Assembly (NCBI GenBank): GCA_910577935.1
Contig: CAJTOT010000016.1
Span: 1-64,000, forward strand
Length of the DNA: 64,000 bases
Direction of reading: 5' to 3'
Source of the DNA: an uncultured Hungatella sp.
GTDB taxonomy: Bacteria > Bacillota > Clostridia > Lachnospirales > Lachnospiraceae
Below are positions 25,213 to 34,306 of the stretch, piece after piece. Numbering within the stretch: the first letter of the stretch is position 1; every line of letters begins with the position of its first letter. The position numbers and the translations under genes were made by a program. The notes under the pieces are model-generated. The model did not search any database. It had not been told where the DNA came from and worked only from the letters and a program-made list of their open reading frames with translations.

Positions 25213-25877
25213 AAAAGGCCGACCGGCTGTTCTGGCTGGGACGGTACGGGGAGAGGGTGCTGACCACTCTCATGACTTATTTTGAATTTTATGACGAGAT
25301 GATCGACGGGGATGAGGAGGCTTACAGAACCTTCTGCGAGAAGATCTCCATCCCGGACATCTACGGGAGCAAGGAGAATTTTCAGCAGCGGTATCTGTTT
25401 GACCAGGGCGACCCCAACTCCATCATCAGCAACATGGAGAGGGCTTTCGACAACGCGGTGGTCATGAGAGGGGAGCTGGGCACCTACACCCTGGCTTACA
25501 TACAGATGGCGCTGGATGTGCTGAAGGGGAAGAACGGAAAAGCCGACGCCCCTGTCTATGACCTGCAGCAGGTGATCGACTATCTCAATGCGTTCTGGGG
25601 CTGTATGGACGACCAGGTGGAGGACGAGGCGTGCCGCAACATCATCAAGTGCGGCAAATATTTAGAGAGACTTGACCTGTACATGAGGCTGGGGTATCCT
25701 GCCGGGGCCATTGAGAAGGAGTACAGCAAGTTCTGCAACAGGCTCCACCGCTCAGGCCTTTCCTACAGGAGGGACCGGGAGGCAGCCCTTGCCGGGATTG
25801 TGGCCCTGGGGGAAGGCTGGAGGGAACACGACAAAGAGGCTCTCCAAGCCCTGTGGGAGCTGTTTGAGGTGATATGA
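25194..25877 (+). CDS. Alpha-E domain protein
   Basis: A 227-residue all-helical protein of the alpha-E (former DUF403, COG2307) family. It begins with the family start AISIEKADRLFWLGRYGERV, where R and E residues are typical, and stays helical to the end. It is almost always encoded next to the ATP-grasp partner, here overlapping by 19 bases. It probably forms a complex or shares a substrate with it; no catalytic residues are known. The start has AAGGACAC spacing consistent with translation. Confidence 0.92.
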   Translation: MGAISIEKADRLFWLGRYGERVLTTLMTYFEFYDEMIDGDEEAYRTFCEKISIPDIYGSKENFQQRYLFDQGDPNSIISNMERAFDNAVVMRGELGTYTLAYIQMALDVLKGKNGKADAPVYDLQQVIDYLNAFWGCMDDQVEDEACRNIIKCGKYLERLDLYMRLGYPAGAIEKEYSKFCNRLHRSGLSYRRDREAALAGIVALGEGWREHDKEALQALWELFEVI

Positions 25878-25878
25878 T

Positions 25879-26664
25879 TTGAGGAGACTTAAGTTTCACT
25901 ATGAGATGGAACTGACATTCGATCAGCCGGTGACGGAGCATCACTATGCCTTCCGCTGTCTTCCCATGGAGGACAGGCAGCAGAGCTGCTACGGCCTTAC
26001 CTGTGATATCCGGCCCTCAGGCCGGGTGGACGAGTTTACAGACGGGTTCGGGAACCGGACCTGCGCGGGGGAGGCTATGGCCCCCCATGACAGCCTGCGG
26101 GTGGAGAGCGGGGGAATCGTATTTGTAGATAGGAGAAGAGAGACAGCGGAGGCGGAGGACGCCCATCCGCTGTTTCGGTTTGCTTCGGCTTATACGGTCC
26201 CCGACCAGGGGATTTGGCGGTATCTTGAGACGGCAAGGGAGGGGTGGAAGAGGGAGGACAAGGGGATGGATTTTCTTCTGTACCTGATGGACCGCCTTCA
26301 CGGCACCTTCTCCTACGCGCCGGGGACCACGGACGTGACCACCACCGCGGCTCAGGCCCTGGCAGGGGGACGGGGGGTGTGTCAGGACTATGCCCACATC
26401 TTTCTGGCCCTGTGCCGCCTTGGCGGATATCCGGCCCGGTACGTAGCCGGCATGATGGAGGGGGAAGGAGCCACCCACGCGTGGGCGGAGATTTACGCAG
26501 GCGGAAGGTGGACAGGCTTTGACCCCACCAACAACCGCTTGGCGGACGACGGATATATTAAGCTGTCCCACGGCAGGGATTTTGGAGACTGCACTGTTGA
26601 CAAAGGCTGTTTTAAGGGGTTTGCCGCCCAGAAACAGACCATATACGTAAAGGTAGAGGGATAA
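25879..26664 (+). CDS. Transglutaminase-like cysteine protein
   Basis: A 261-residue protein with an N-terminal beta domain (about 1-110, COG1305 type) and a transglutaminase-like core. The triad is visible: C168 in GVCQDYAH, H200 in ATHAWAE, D215 in FDPTNN. It may act as a peptidase or amide-transferase on the product of the ATP-grasp enzyme. It starts with TTG, supported by GAGGTG eight bases upstream, and begins one base after the alpha-E stop. Cytoplasmic: no signal peptide. Confidence 0.9.
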   Translation: MRRLKFHYEMELTFDQPVTEHHYAFRCLPMEDRQQSCYGLTCDIRPSGRVDEFTDGFGNRTCAGEAMAPHDSLRVESGGIVFVDRRRETAEAEDAHPLFRFASAYTVPDQGIWRYLETAREGWKREDKGMDFLLYLMDRLHGTFSYAPGTTDVTTTAAQALAGGRGVCQDYAHIFLALCRLGGYPARYVAGMMEGEGATHAWAEIYAGGRWTGFDPTNNRLADDGYIKLSHGRDFGDCTVDKGCFKGFAAQKQTIYVKVEG

Positions 26665-26666
26665 TT

Positions 26667-27602
26667 ATGGTGAAGACTGTGGTTTCCGTCGGTCTTCCGG
26701 TGGACGAGAAGCTGCGCATTCAGAAGCAGACCATTGAACCGGAGGACGGCGGGACAGGAAAGAGAATCTGTATCGTGACAGGAACCCACGGGGACGAGCT
26801 GGAGGGCCAGTATGTGTGCTACGAGCTGGGGCGCCGCCTGAGAGAGCAGATGGAACATCTGAAAGGCACCGTGGATATCTACCCTGCGCTGAACCCTCTG
26901 GGGGTGGATTCCATAACCAGGGGAATTCCCATGTTTGACCTGGACATGAACCGGATTTTTCCGGGAAGCGAAGAGGGGCCGGTGCCGGAGTACGTGGCGT
27001 TCAAGGTGATAGAGGACATCAGGGGAGCGGACGTGTGCGTGGACATCCACGCCAGCAATATTTTCCTGCGGGAGATTCCCCAGGTGCGGGTGAGTGAGAT
27101 CACGGCAGAGCGCCTGCTTCCCCTTGCGAAAAAACTGAATATAGACTATGTGTGGGTTCACGGGGCGGCCACGGTCCTGGAGGCAACCCTGGCCCACAGC
27201 CTGAACGTGATAGGAGTTCCCACCCTGGTGGTGGAGATGGGAGTGGGCATGAGAATCACCCTGGAGTACGGCAATCAGCTGGTGGATGGAATTTTCTGCC
27301 TCATGAAGGAGTTGGGAATCTGGGACGGGGATGCGGCCGAGTCCAAGAAGCCGATCATCTCCACAGACGGCCAGGTGGGGTTTGTCAACGCCAACCACCC
27401 GGGGATTTTTATCCCCCATGTGGACCACTGGGACAGCATCCGCCAGGGGGAGGTCATCGGGGAGATCCTGAACCCTCTGGAGTCGAGAGTGGAGGAAGTG
27501 CTGCGGGCTCCCTGGGACGGCATGGTGTTCACGCTGAGAGAGTATCCTGTCGTCAACAGCGGTTCCCTCATCGCCCGTGTGCTGGGAGGTGACTATCATT
27601 GA
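26667..27602 (+). CDS. M14-type succinylglutamate desuccinylase/aspartoacylase (active copy)
   Basis: A 311-residue zinc hydrolase of the AstE/AspA group. All three expected zinc ligands are present: H41 and E44 in GTHGDE, and H128 in VDIHASN. The arginine segment DLDMNRIFPG that binds the substrate carboxylate is intact. The C-terminal part (from about 225) is the beta-barrel-like domain typical of AspA relatives. It starts two bases after the transglutaminase gene and overlaps the next gene by four bases. It probably removes an acyl or amino-acid group from a small amide. Confidence 0.9.
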   Translation: MVKTVVSVGLPVDEKLRIQKQTIEPEDGGTGKRICIVTGTHGDELEGQYVCYELGRRLREQMEHLKGTVDIYPALNPLGVDSITRGIPMFDLDMNRIFPGSEEGPVPEYVAFKVIEDIRGADVCVDIHASNIFLREIPQVRVSEITAERLLPLAKKLNIDYVWVHGAATVLEATLAHSLNVIGVPTLVVEMGVGMRITLEYGNQLVDGIFCLMKELGIWDGDAAESKKPIISTDGQVGFVNANHPGIFIPHVDHWDSIRQGEVIGEILNPLESRVEEVLRAPWDGMVFTLREYPVVNSGSLIARVLGGDYH

Positions 27603-28534
27603 GAAAAGAGATGATTTATCAGCTGGGCAATACATACCGGGACGATCTGGCCGTCTACGGATATTATTTTGGAAGCGGGGAGAAATCTGCCTGCGTGGTG
27701 GGCGCCATAAGGGGCAATGAGGTGCAGCAGATGTACGTGTGTTCCCAGCTGGTGAAGGCCTTGAAGGAGCTGGAGGAGCGGGGGGCTTTCGTGTCAGGCA
27801 ACCAGGTGCTGGTGATCCCTTCGGTGAACCACTCTTCCATGAACATCGGCAAAAGGTTCTGGGCGGTGGACAACACGGACATCAACCGGATGTTTCCCGG
27901 CTATGACCAGGGGGAGACCACCCAGAGGATCGCGGCGGGAGTGTTCGACGTGGTTCAGCACTACAATTACGGGATACAGTTTCCCAGCTTTTACATGCCG
28001 GGGGACTTTATTCCCCATGTGCGCATGATGGAGACAGGGTTCCAGAATCCCGGCCTGGCAAATCTTTTCGGACTTCCCTATGTGGTGATACGCAAGCCGA
28101 AGCCGGTGGACACCACCACCTTAAATTACAACTGGCAGATATGGGATACCAGCGCCTTCTCCCTGTACACCAACGCCACGGACCGGATCGACCAGGTGTC
28201 CGCCAGGCAGGCGGTGGCGTCGGTGCTGAGATTCCTGGTGAGGACGGGCATCCTCCGATACGCCAGCCACAGCGGCTACATCGCCACGGTGCTCCACGAG
28301 GAGGACTTGAAAAATGTAAAATCAGAGGCTGCGGGAATCTGCCGCCGGCTGGTGAGTCCGGGCCAGGAGGTCCGCAGGGGCGAGGCGCTGGCGGAGGTGA
28401 TCCATCCTCTCGAGGGCGAGGTGACCAGCCGGATTCTGTCGCCGGCGGGGGGAATCATTTTCTTTGCCCACAACCAGCCGCTGGTGATGGAAGGGTCCAT
28501 AGTGTTTAAGATAATCAAACGGCTTCATGAGTGA
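27599..28534 (+). CDS. M14-type paralogue with lost zinc ligands
   Basis: A 311-residue relative of the preceding gene with the same domain order (IRGNEVQQ, NTDINRMFPG, C-terminal barrel). The first zinc histidine is R38 and the third is P129 (QFPSF in place of DIHAS), although E41 and N96-R97 remain. The lack of metal ligands suggests a non-catalytic partner, perhaps a heterodimer or ligand-binding subunit. TTG start overlaps the previous stop (TTGA) with GGGAGGTG well placed; the ATG at 27611 is less likely. Overlaps the next open frame. Confidence 0.85.
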   Translation: MRKEMIYQLGNTYRDDLAVYGYYFGSGEKSACVVGAIRGNEVQQMYVCSQLVKALKELEERGAFVSGNQVLVIPSVNHSSMNIGKRFWAVDNTDINRMFPGYDQGETTQRIAAGVFDVVQHYNYGIQFPSFYMPGDFIPHVRMMETGFQNPGLANLFGLPYVVIRKPKPVDTTTLNYNWQIWDTSAFSLYTNATDRIDQVSARQAVASVLRFLVRTGILRYASHSGYIATVLHEEDLKNVKSEAAGICRRLVSPGQEVRRGEALAEVIHPLEGEVTSRILSPAGGIIFFAHNQPLVMEGSIVFKIIKRLHE

Positions 28535-28544
28535 GGAGAGAGTG

Positions 28545-29057
28545 ATGGCGGAAGATGTGTTTCAGATGTATCTGGAGGAGCTTGGGGGGATCGAGAGCTG
28601 CAGCGGGGAGGAGAACCAGAGGCTTTCACAAGAATTTGCCGCGGGGAATCAGTCCGTGAAGGACAGGCTTATCAAGGGAAACTTAAAAACAGTCCTGGGG
28701 ATGGCGCAGGCATATTTAAACCGAGGTGTGCCTGCGGGAGACCTGGTTCAGGAGGCCAACATGGCTCTTGTCACGGCGGTTTTTGCATATGAGGGCGGGA
28801 ACTTCTCCGCTTTTTTGAGGGAGCAGGTGAAGGAGGCTCTGGAGGCGGCGGTTCAGGAGCAGTCCATATACAGCCGGGGGGCGGAGAAAATCGCGGACAG
28901 GGTCAACCGGCTGGAGGAGGTCTCCGCGGAGCTGGCAGGCCAGCTGGGGCGCGAGGCCACGGTGGAAGAACTGGCGCGGCGCATGGGGCTCACCTGCGAA
29001 GAGGTGAAGGACATTATGAAAATAACCCTGGATGCCATGAGCGTGGCAGAGAGGTAG
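28545..29057 (+). CDS. Sigma-70-like protein without region 4
   Basis: A 170-residue protein. Residues 30-105 resemble sigma region 1.2-2 (NLKTVLGMAQAYLNRGVPAG, DLVQEANMALVTAV) and 115-165 resemble region 3 (ELAGQLGREATVEELARRMG). Region 4, which reads the -35 box, is absent, and the aromatic DNA-melting segment after the core-binding helix is replaced by FSAFLREQVKEALEAAV. The start at 28545 has GAGGAG before it; an earlier ATG at 28527 has none. Last gene of the ATP-grasp cluster by spacing. It could modulate RNA polymerase, or be a cluster regulator; function is unproven. Confidence 0.75.
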   Translation: MAEDVFQMYLEELGGIESCSGEENQRLSQEFAAGNQSVKDRLIKGNLKTVLGMAQAYLNRGVPAGDLVQEANMALVTAVFAYEGGNFSAFLREQVKEALEAAVQEQSIYSRGAEKIADRVNRLEEVSAELAGQLGREATVEELARRMGLTCEEVKDIMKITLDAMSVAER

Positions 29058-29109
29058 AGAAACCGCCGCTGCCGGGAAGACAGGCAGGCGGTCTGGAGGA
29101 CAAAGGCAG

Positions 29110-29718
29110 ATGAAATTATATTTGATTCGCCACGGGCAGACGGACTGGAACGTGGCGGGAAAGATTCAGGGGAGCACGGACATCCCTTTAAACGACACAG
29201 GGAGAAGGCAGGCGGCATGTCTGGCAAAGGGCATGGAGAGCCGGCCGGTGAAAAAAGTGTTCACCAGCACCCTCTCCAGAGCTTATGAGACAGGGCTGGC
29301 CATAGGAGAGAGCCAGAACGTGCCGGTGGAGAAGATAGAAGGTCTGGAGGAGGTGGGATACGGCGTGTGGGAGGGCATGACCATGGACGAGATCCGGGAA
29401 AAGTACCCGAGAGAGCTGGAACTGTGGTACAACAGCCCGGTGGATGTGGCGCCTCCCCAGGGGGAGAAGCAGAGCCAGGTGTACGAGAGGTGCGGCAGGG
29501 CCCTGGAAACCATACTGGCCCAGGCCGGGGGAGACGCGGCTGTGGTGTCCCACGGGGCCACGGTGGTGTTTCTCCTGGAGTATCTCCTGAGGGATAATCC
29601 CAGGGACGAGGAGGACATCATCGTGGGGAATGCCAGCATCTCCACCATCGACTACGACCCGGAGAAAAAAAGATTTACCCTGACCCAGATGAACGACAGG
29701 ACGCATCTGGAGGAGTGA
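29110..29718 (+). CDS. Histidine phosphatase (phosphoglycerate mutase-like)
   Basis: A 202-residue protein of the histidine phosphatase clan. The phosphorylated histidine is in LIRHGQTDWN (RHG near residue 8) and the second catalytic histidine is in VVSHGATV near residue 150. Length and the PLNDTGRRQA segment resemble CobC/GpmB-like broad phosphatases. GGAGG stands before the start. It follows the sigma-like gene by 52 bases; whether it belongs to the same transcript is unclear. Substrate unknown. Confidence 0.9.
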   Translation: MKLYLIRHGQTDWNVAGKIQGSTDIPLNDTGRRQAACLAKGMESRPVKKVFTSTLSRAYETGLAIGESQNVPVEKIEGLEEVGYGVWEGMTMDEIREKYPRELELWYNSPVDVAPPQGEKQSQVYERCGRALETILAQAGGDAAVVSHGATVVFLLEYLLRDNPRDEEDIIVGNASISTIDYDPEKKRFTLTQMNDRTHLEE

Positions 29719-29745
29719 CAGGAGGAGTGATTGAAGAAATCGGAC

Positions 29746-29774
29746 TTGACAGATATCTTGAAGGCATATTAGTA
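29746..29774 (+). promoter_or_regulatory. Probable purL promoter
   Basis: Perfect TTGACA at 29746-29751; the -10 is either TTAGTA after 17 bases or TATGAT slightly further (21 bases). The -35 is convincing, the -10 is not settled. Confidence 0.45.
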
Positions 29775-29827
29775 TGATGTTGGGATTATTCCGAACCACG
29801 TGACCACGAATAAGGAGGAGACACCGC

Positions 29828-32800
29828 ATGAGTGTTAATAGAATTTACGTTGAGAAGAAGCCGGACTTTGCCGTAAAAGCCCGCGAGTTATCTGGTGAGA
29901 TCAGCAGCTACTTGGGGATAGGCTCTGTAACCGGCGTCCGTGTGTTGATCCGCTATGATATTGAGAATGTGTCAAGAGAGACTTACGAGGAGGCCCTGGG
30001 GACGATCTTTTCAGAGCCGCCGGTAGATATGCTGTATGAAGAAGATTTCCCCAGAGATGATTCCGACCTGGTGTTTTCCGTAGAATATCTCCCCGGCCAG
30101 TTTGACCAGAGAGCCGATTCCGCGGAGCAGTGCGTGAAGCTTTTGAGGGAGGACGAGGAGCCGGTGATCCGGACGGCCACCACCTACGTCATCTCGGGAA
30201 CCCTCACGGAGGAACAGGCGGAGGCGGTGAGGGCTTTCTGCATCAACCCGGTGGACTCCAGGGAGACGGACAGCGCAAAGCCGGACACACTGGTGACCGT
30301 GTTTGAGGTTCCCGGCGACGTGAAGGTTTTTGAAGGCTTTTGCGGGTTTGACGAAAGCAGCTTAAAGGAACTTTACGATTCCCTGAACCTTGCCATGACA
30401 TTCAGGGATTTCCGGCATATTCAGAAGTATTTTGCAGGGGAAGAGCGAAGAGATCCCACGGTGACGGAGATCCGGGTTCTGGACACCTACTGGTCCGACC
30501 ACTGCCGCCACACCACCTTCCAGACGGAGCTCAAGGATGTGACCTTCACCGACGGGGCTTACAGGGAGCCTATTGAGGCGTCCTATAACCAGTATCTGTC
30601 TGACAGGGAGGAGATTTACCGCGGCAGAGATGACAAGTTTGTCTGCCTGATGGACCTGGCCCTTCTGGCCATGAAGAAGCTGCGCAGGGAGGGAAAGCTG
30701 GAGGATCTGGAAGAGTCCGACGAGATCAATGCCTGCAGCATCGTGGTGCCTGTGGAGATCGACGGCGCGGAAGAAGAGTGGCTGGTGAATTTTAAAAATG
30801 AGACCCACAATCATCCCACGGAGATCGAGCCCTTCGGAGGCGCGGCCACCTGCTTGGGCGGCGCCATCAGGGACCCGCTGTCAGGGAGAACCTATGTGTA
30901 CCAGGCCATGCGCATCACCGGGGCGGCAGACCCCAGAACGTCTCTGGCGGAGACTCTTCACGGCAAGCTGCCTCAGAGAAAGCTGGTGACAGGCGCGGCT
31001 GAAGGCTACAGCTCCTACGGCAACCAGATCGGCCTGGCCACAGGCTATGTGAAGGAGATATACCATCCCGACTATGTGGCCAAGCGCATGGAGATCGGCG
31101 CCGTCATGGGCGCGGCCCCGAGAAAGGGCGTTATCAGGGAGACCTCCCGGCCGGGGAACATCATCATTCTCCTGGGCGGCAGGACAGGGCGGGACGGATG
31201 CGGCGGCGCCACCGGCTCCTCGAAGGTTCACACGGAAAGCTCCATCGAGACCTGCGGAGCGGAGGTACAGAAAGGAAACGCCCCCACGGAGAGGAAGATA
31301 CAGCGGCTGTTCCGCCGTCCGGAGGTCAGCAGCATCATCCGCAAGTGCAACGATTTCGGGGCAGGCGGCGTGTCCGTGGCCATCGGGGAGCTGGCAGAAG
31401 GGCTTGAGATCGATCTGGACAAGGTTCCGAAAAAATATGCGGGCCTGGACGGGACGGAGATCGCCATCTCCGAGTCCCAGGAGCGCATGGCCGTGGTGGT
31501 GGACAAGGGTGATGTGGATCTGTTTTTAAGCTACGCGGCGGAGGAGAATCTGGAGGCAGTGGCAGTGGCGTCGGTGACTGAAAGCCCCCGTCTGGTGATG
31601 CGATGGAGAGGAAATACCATCGTGGACATCAGCCGGGCGTTTCTGGACACCAACGGAGCCCGCCAGGAGGCGTCGGTGATCCTGGAGGTTCCCGGAAAGG
31701 AAGGCAATCCTTTTGGGGAACGCGGTGATATCCCCGATGTGAAGGACCGGTGGCTCAAAACTCTCTCCGGCCTCAACGTGTGTTCCCAGAAGGGCCTGGT
31801 GGAGATGTTTGACGGCTCTATCGGGGCCGGTTCCGTGTTCATGCCTTACGGTGGAAAATATCAGCTCACCGAGACGCAGACTATGGTGGCAAAGCTGCCG
31901 GTTCTTGAGGGAAAGACGGACACGGTCACTATGATGAGTTACGGCTTTGACCCCTATCTGTCCAGCTGGAGCCCTTATCACGGAGCCGTCTACGCGGTGG
32001 TTTCCTCCGTGGCCAGGATCGCGGCTTCAGGCGGCGACTGCAGAAAGATCCGCTTCACCTTCCAGGAATATTTCCGGAGAATGACAGAAGACCCCGCCCG
32101 CTGGAGCCAGCCTTTCGCGGCGCTCCTGGGGGCCTACAGCGCGCAGCTGGGCTTCGGTCTTCCGTCTATCGGAGGCAAGGACAGCATGTCCGGAACTTTC
32201 AACGACATCGATGTTCCGCCTACGCTGGTGTCCTTCGCCGTGGACGTGGCCAGCTATAGGGACATCATCACGCCGGAGTTCAAGAGGCCGGGCAGCAAGA
32301 TCGTGGTGCTCCGGGCCCGGAGAGATTCCTATGACCTGCCGGTGTACGGCCAGCTCATGGAGGGCTACGGAAAGCTTTTGGAGGATATCAGGGCGGGGCG
32401 GGTCATCTCCGCCTACGCGGTGGAGAGACACGGCATGGCGGAGGCGGTCAGCAAGATGGCCTTCGGCAACAAGCTGGGAGTGAAGATCGAGCACAACGTG
32501 GATCCCAGGGATTTCTTTGCCCCGGAGTGGGGAAGCATTGTCTGCGAAGTCCCCGACGGGAAGGTGGGAGAGCTGTCCATCACCTACACCCTCATCGGAG
32601 AGGTGACCGACAGGGCTGCCTTTGAATACGGCAGCGTTTCCGTCTCCACAGATGAGGCGCTGAACGCCTGGACAAAGACCCTGGAGGACGTGTTCCCCAC
32701 CCGGTCGGGAGTGGCGCAGACCCAGGTGCCCGACAAAGTCTACGATGTGGAGCAGAGAGGCGGGAAGGTCTATGTGTGCAGGCACAAGACTGCCAGACCT

Positions 32801-33592
32801 CACGTGTTTATCCCTGTATTTCCGGGAACCAACTGTGAGTATGACAGCGCGAAGGCTTTCCGGCGGGCCGGGGCCACGGTTACGGACAAGGTGTTTAAGA
32901 ATTTGAGCCCGTCAGATATCAGGGAATCCGTGGAGGCCTTCAGGAAAGAGATCGCCAGGGCCCAGATCGTCATGTTCCCCGGAGGCTTCTCGGCAGGCGA
33001 CGAGCCCGAGGGCTCTGCCAAGTTTTTTGCCGCGGTGTTCCGCAACGCCGCCATAAAAGAGGAGCTGGAGAAGCTGCTCCACGAGAGGGACGGACTGATG
33101 CTTGGCATCTGCAACGGTTTCCAGGCGCTGATCAAGCTGGGCCTCCTTCCCGGGGGAACCATCGCCCCCCAGCAGTCCGATTCTCCTACCCTGGCTATGA
33201 ACACCATCGGCCGCCATGTATCCAAGATGGTGTACACAAAGGTCATGACCAACAAGTCCCCATGGCTTATGGGAGCGGAGCTTGGGGGCGTGTACTGCAA
33301 TCCGGCCTCCCACGGGGAGGGGCGGTTTGTGGCCGACTCCCGGTGGCTTGAGAAGCTGTTTGAAAACGGCCAGATTGCCACTCAGTATGTAGACGACAAG
33401 GGCAGTCCCACCATGGACGAGTTCTGGAATCCCAACGGCTCCTACATGGCCGTGGAGGGAATCATAAGCCCCGACGGAAGGATTCTGGGCAAGATGGCCC
33501 ACTCCGAGAGGCGTGGAGAGGGCGTGGCCATGAACATCTGCGGGGAGCAGGACTTGCGGCTATTTGAGAGCGGAGTCGAGTATTTCAGGTGA
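29828..33592 (+). CDS. purL: Phosphoribosylformylglycinamidine synthase, single chain
   Basis: A 1,254-residue large-form PurL that makes FGAM from FGAR, glutamine and ATP in purine synthesis. It has an N-terminal PurS-like part (about 1-180), linker, two AIRS-type synthetase halves (TYWSDHCRHTTF near 220; THNHPTEIEPFGGAATC near 325; GGKDSMSGT near 783) and a C-terminal class I glutaminase (PGGFSAGDE near 1055; nucleophile in GICNGFQ near 1095; late His in MAHSERRGEG). Large PurL is usual in gammaproteobacteria and in Lachnospiraceae. AAGGAGG precedes the ATG. It stands alone, not in a pur operon. Confidence 0.96.
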   Translation: MSVNRIYVEKKPDFAVKARELSGEISSYLGIGSVTGVRVLIRYDIENVSRETYEEALGTIFSEPPVDMLYEEDFPRDDSDLVFSVEYLPGQFDQRADSAEQCVKLLREDEEPVIRTATTYVISGTLTEEQAEAVRAFCINPVDSRETDSAKPDTLVTVFEVPGDVKVFEGFCGFDESSLKELYDSLNLAMTFRDFRHIQKYFAGEERRDPTVTEIRVLDTYWSDHCRHTTFQTELKDVTFTDGAYREPIEASYNQYLSDREEIYRGRDDKFVCLMDLALLAMKKLRREGKLEDLEESDEINACSIVVPVEIDGAEEEWLVNFKNETHNHPTEIEPFGGAATCLGGAIRDPLSGRTYVYQAMRITGAADPRTSLAETLHGKLPQRKLVTGAAEGYSSYGNQIGLATGYVKEIYHPDYVAKRMEIGAVMGAAPRKGVIRETSRPGNIIILLGGRTGRDGCGGATGSSKVHTESSIETCGAEVQKGNAPTERKIQRLFRRPEVSSIIRKCNDFGAGGVSVAIGELAEGLEIDLDKVPKKYAGLDGTEIAISESQERMAVVVDKGDVDLFLSYAAEENLEAVAVASVTESPRLVMRWRGNTIVDISRAFLDTNGARQEASVILEVPGKEGNPFGERGDIPDVKDRWLKTLSGLNVCSQKGLVEMFDGSIGAGSVFMPYGGKYQLTETQTMVAKLPVLEGKTDTVTMMSYGFDPYLSSWSPYHGAVYAVVSSVARIAASGGDCRKIRFTFQEYFRRMTEDPARWSQPFAALLGAYSAQLGFGLPSIGGKDSMSGTFNDIDVPPTLVSFAVDVASYRDIITPEFKRPGSKIVVLRARRDSYDLPVYGQLMEGYGKLLEDIRAGRVISAYAVERHGMAEAVSKMAFGNKLGVKIEHNVDPRDFFAPEWGSIVCEVPDGKVGELSITYTLIGEVTDRAAFEYGSVSVSTDEALNAWTKTLEDVFPTRSGVAQTQVPDKVYDVEQRGGKVYVCRHKTARPHVFIPVFPGTNCEYDSAKAFRRAGATVTDKVFKNLSPSDIRESVEAFRKEIARAQIVMFPGGFSAGDEPEGSAKFFAAVFRNAAIKEELEKLLHERDGLMLGICNGFQALIKLGLLPGGTIAPQQSDSPTLAMNTIGRHVSKMVYTKVMTNKSPWLMGAELGGVYCNPASHGEGRFVADSRWLEKLFENGQIATQYVDDKGSPTMDEFWNPNGSYMAVEGIISPDGRILGKMAHSERRGEGVAMNICGEQDLRLFESGVEYFR

Positions 33593-33654
33593 TTTCCGCA
33601 GACAGACAAAGCACCGATCCTGCTTTGGCGGGAGAGATGTTAAAGGAGAAGAGG

Positions 33655-34245
33655 ATGAAGAAAAAATTTGCAATGGCCATGCTTGTGACAGCCATGGCTC
33701 TGGGAAATGCCATAACGGCGTACGCCGTTCCCGCCAGGATGGAGGACGGAACCCTGTTTGACAGCGATTATTACGCGGAAAACAATCCGGACCTGATGGC
33801 GATATACGGAAGGGATACCCAGAAGCTGTACCAGCATTACGTCAGCTGTGGGAAAGCGGAGGGCAGGGAAGCGCTGCCGTCCAAATACGTATACCCTGAG
33901 CTGCCGGCGCCGGCAGGCGAGGAGTACACGATAGAGGAGCTCCTGGCAATATACCGGAATATCATAGAGTCAAACGGGATAACCTGGGATCCCAGCCTGA
34001 AAGGCAACTGGAGCGAGACCATCGGACAGCACGATATACTCGAATGGTATAACTATGACGATGAGTATAACGGCGCAGGCTGGGGAACGGGATTTTTGGA
34101 GCCGAATAATATTGAGCGCAACGCCTACAGTGATCTGGAGGCCTTCGCCTTTGACGACGGAACCGGGCATAAGACAACAAGATACTATTTTGAAGTGCTA
34201 GGGTGGGATGAGGCCATGGGGATGATCGAGATCGTGGCATGGTAG
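33655..34245 (+). CDS. Small secreted protein with YY-NPDL repeat
   Basis: A 196-residue exported protein: signal peptide 1-23 (cut at AYA-VPA), then one copy of a repeat seen in Clostridia surface proteins (DYYAENNPDLMAIYG, followed by LYQHYVSCGKAEGR), and a tyrosine/aspartate-rich C-terminal part with no recognised domain. AAAGGAG is six bases before the ATG at 33655; earlier in-frame codons lack a site. Function unknown; likely in the cell wall or medium. Confidence 0.75.
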   Translation: MKKKFAMAMLVTAMALGNAITAYAVPARMEDGTLFDSDYYAENNPDLMAIYGRDTQKLYQHYVSCGKAEGREALPSKYVYPELPAPAGEEYTIEELLAIYRNIIESNGITWDPSLKGNWSETIGQHDILEWYNYDDEYNGAGWGTGFLEPNNIERNAYSDLEAFAFDDGTGHKTTRYYFEVLGWDEAMGMIEIVAW

Positions 34246-34255
34246 AGAAACACTT

Positions 34256-34292
34256 AAGGGGCCGGGGCGGCGGGATGCCGCTCTGGCCCCTT
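34256..34292. terminator. Strong GC hairpin between converging genes
   Basis: Stem AAGGGGCC / GGCCCCTT with an inner CGGC / GCCG stem. There is no T-run on either side, so it is a stop signal by structure rather than a classical one. Confidence 0.5.
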
Positions 34293-34306
34293 GGACAGTT
34301 CAGGGG

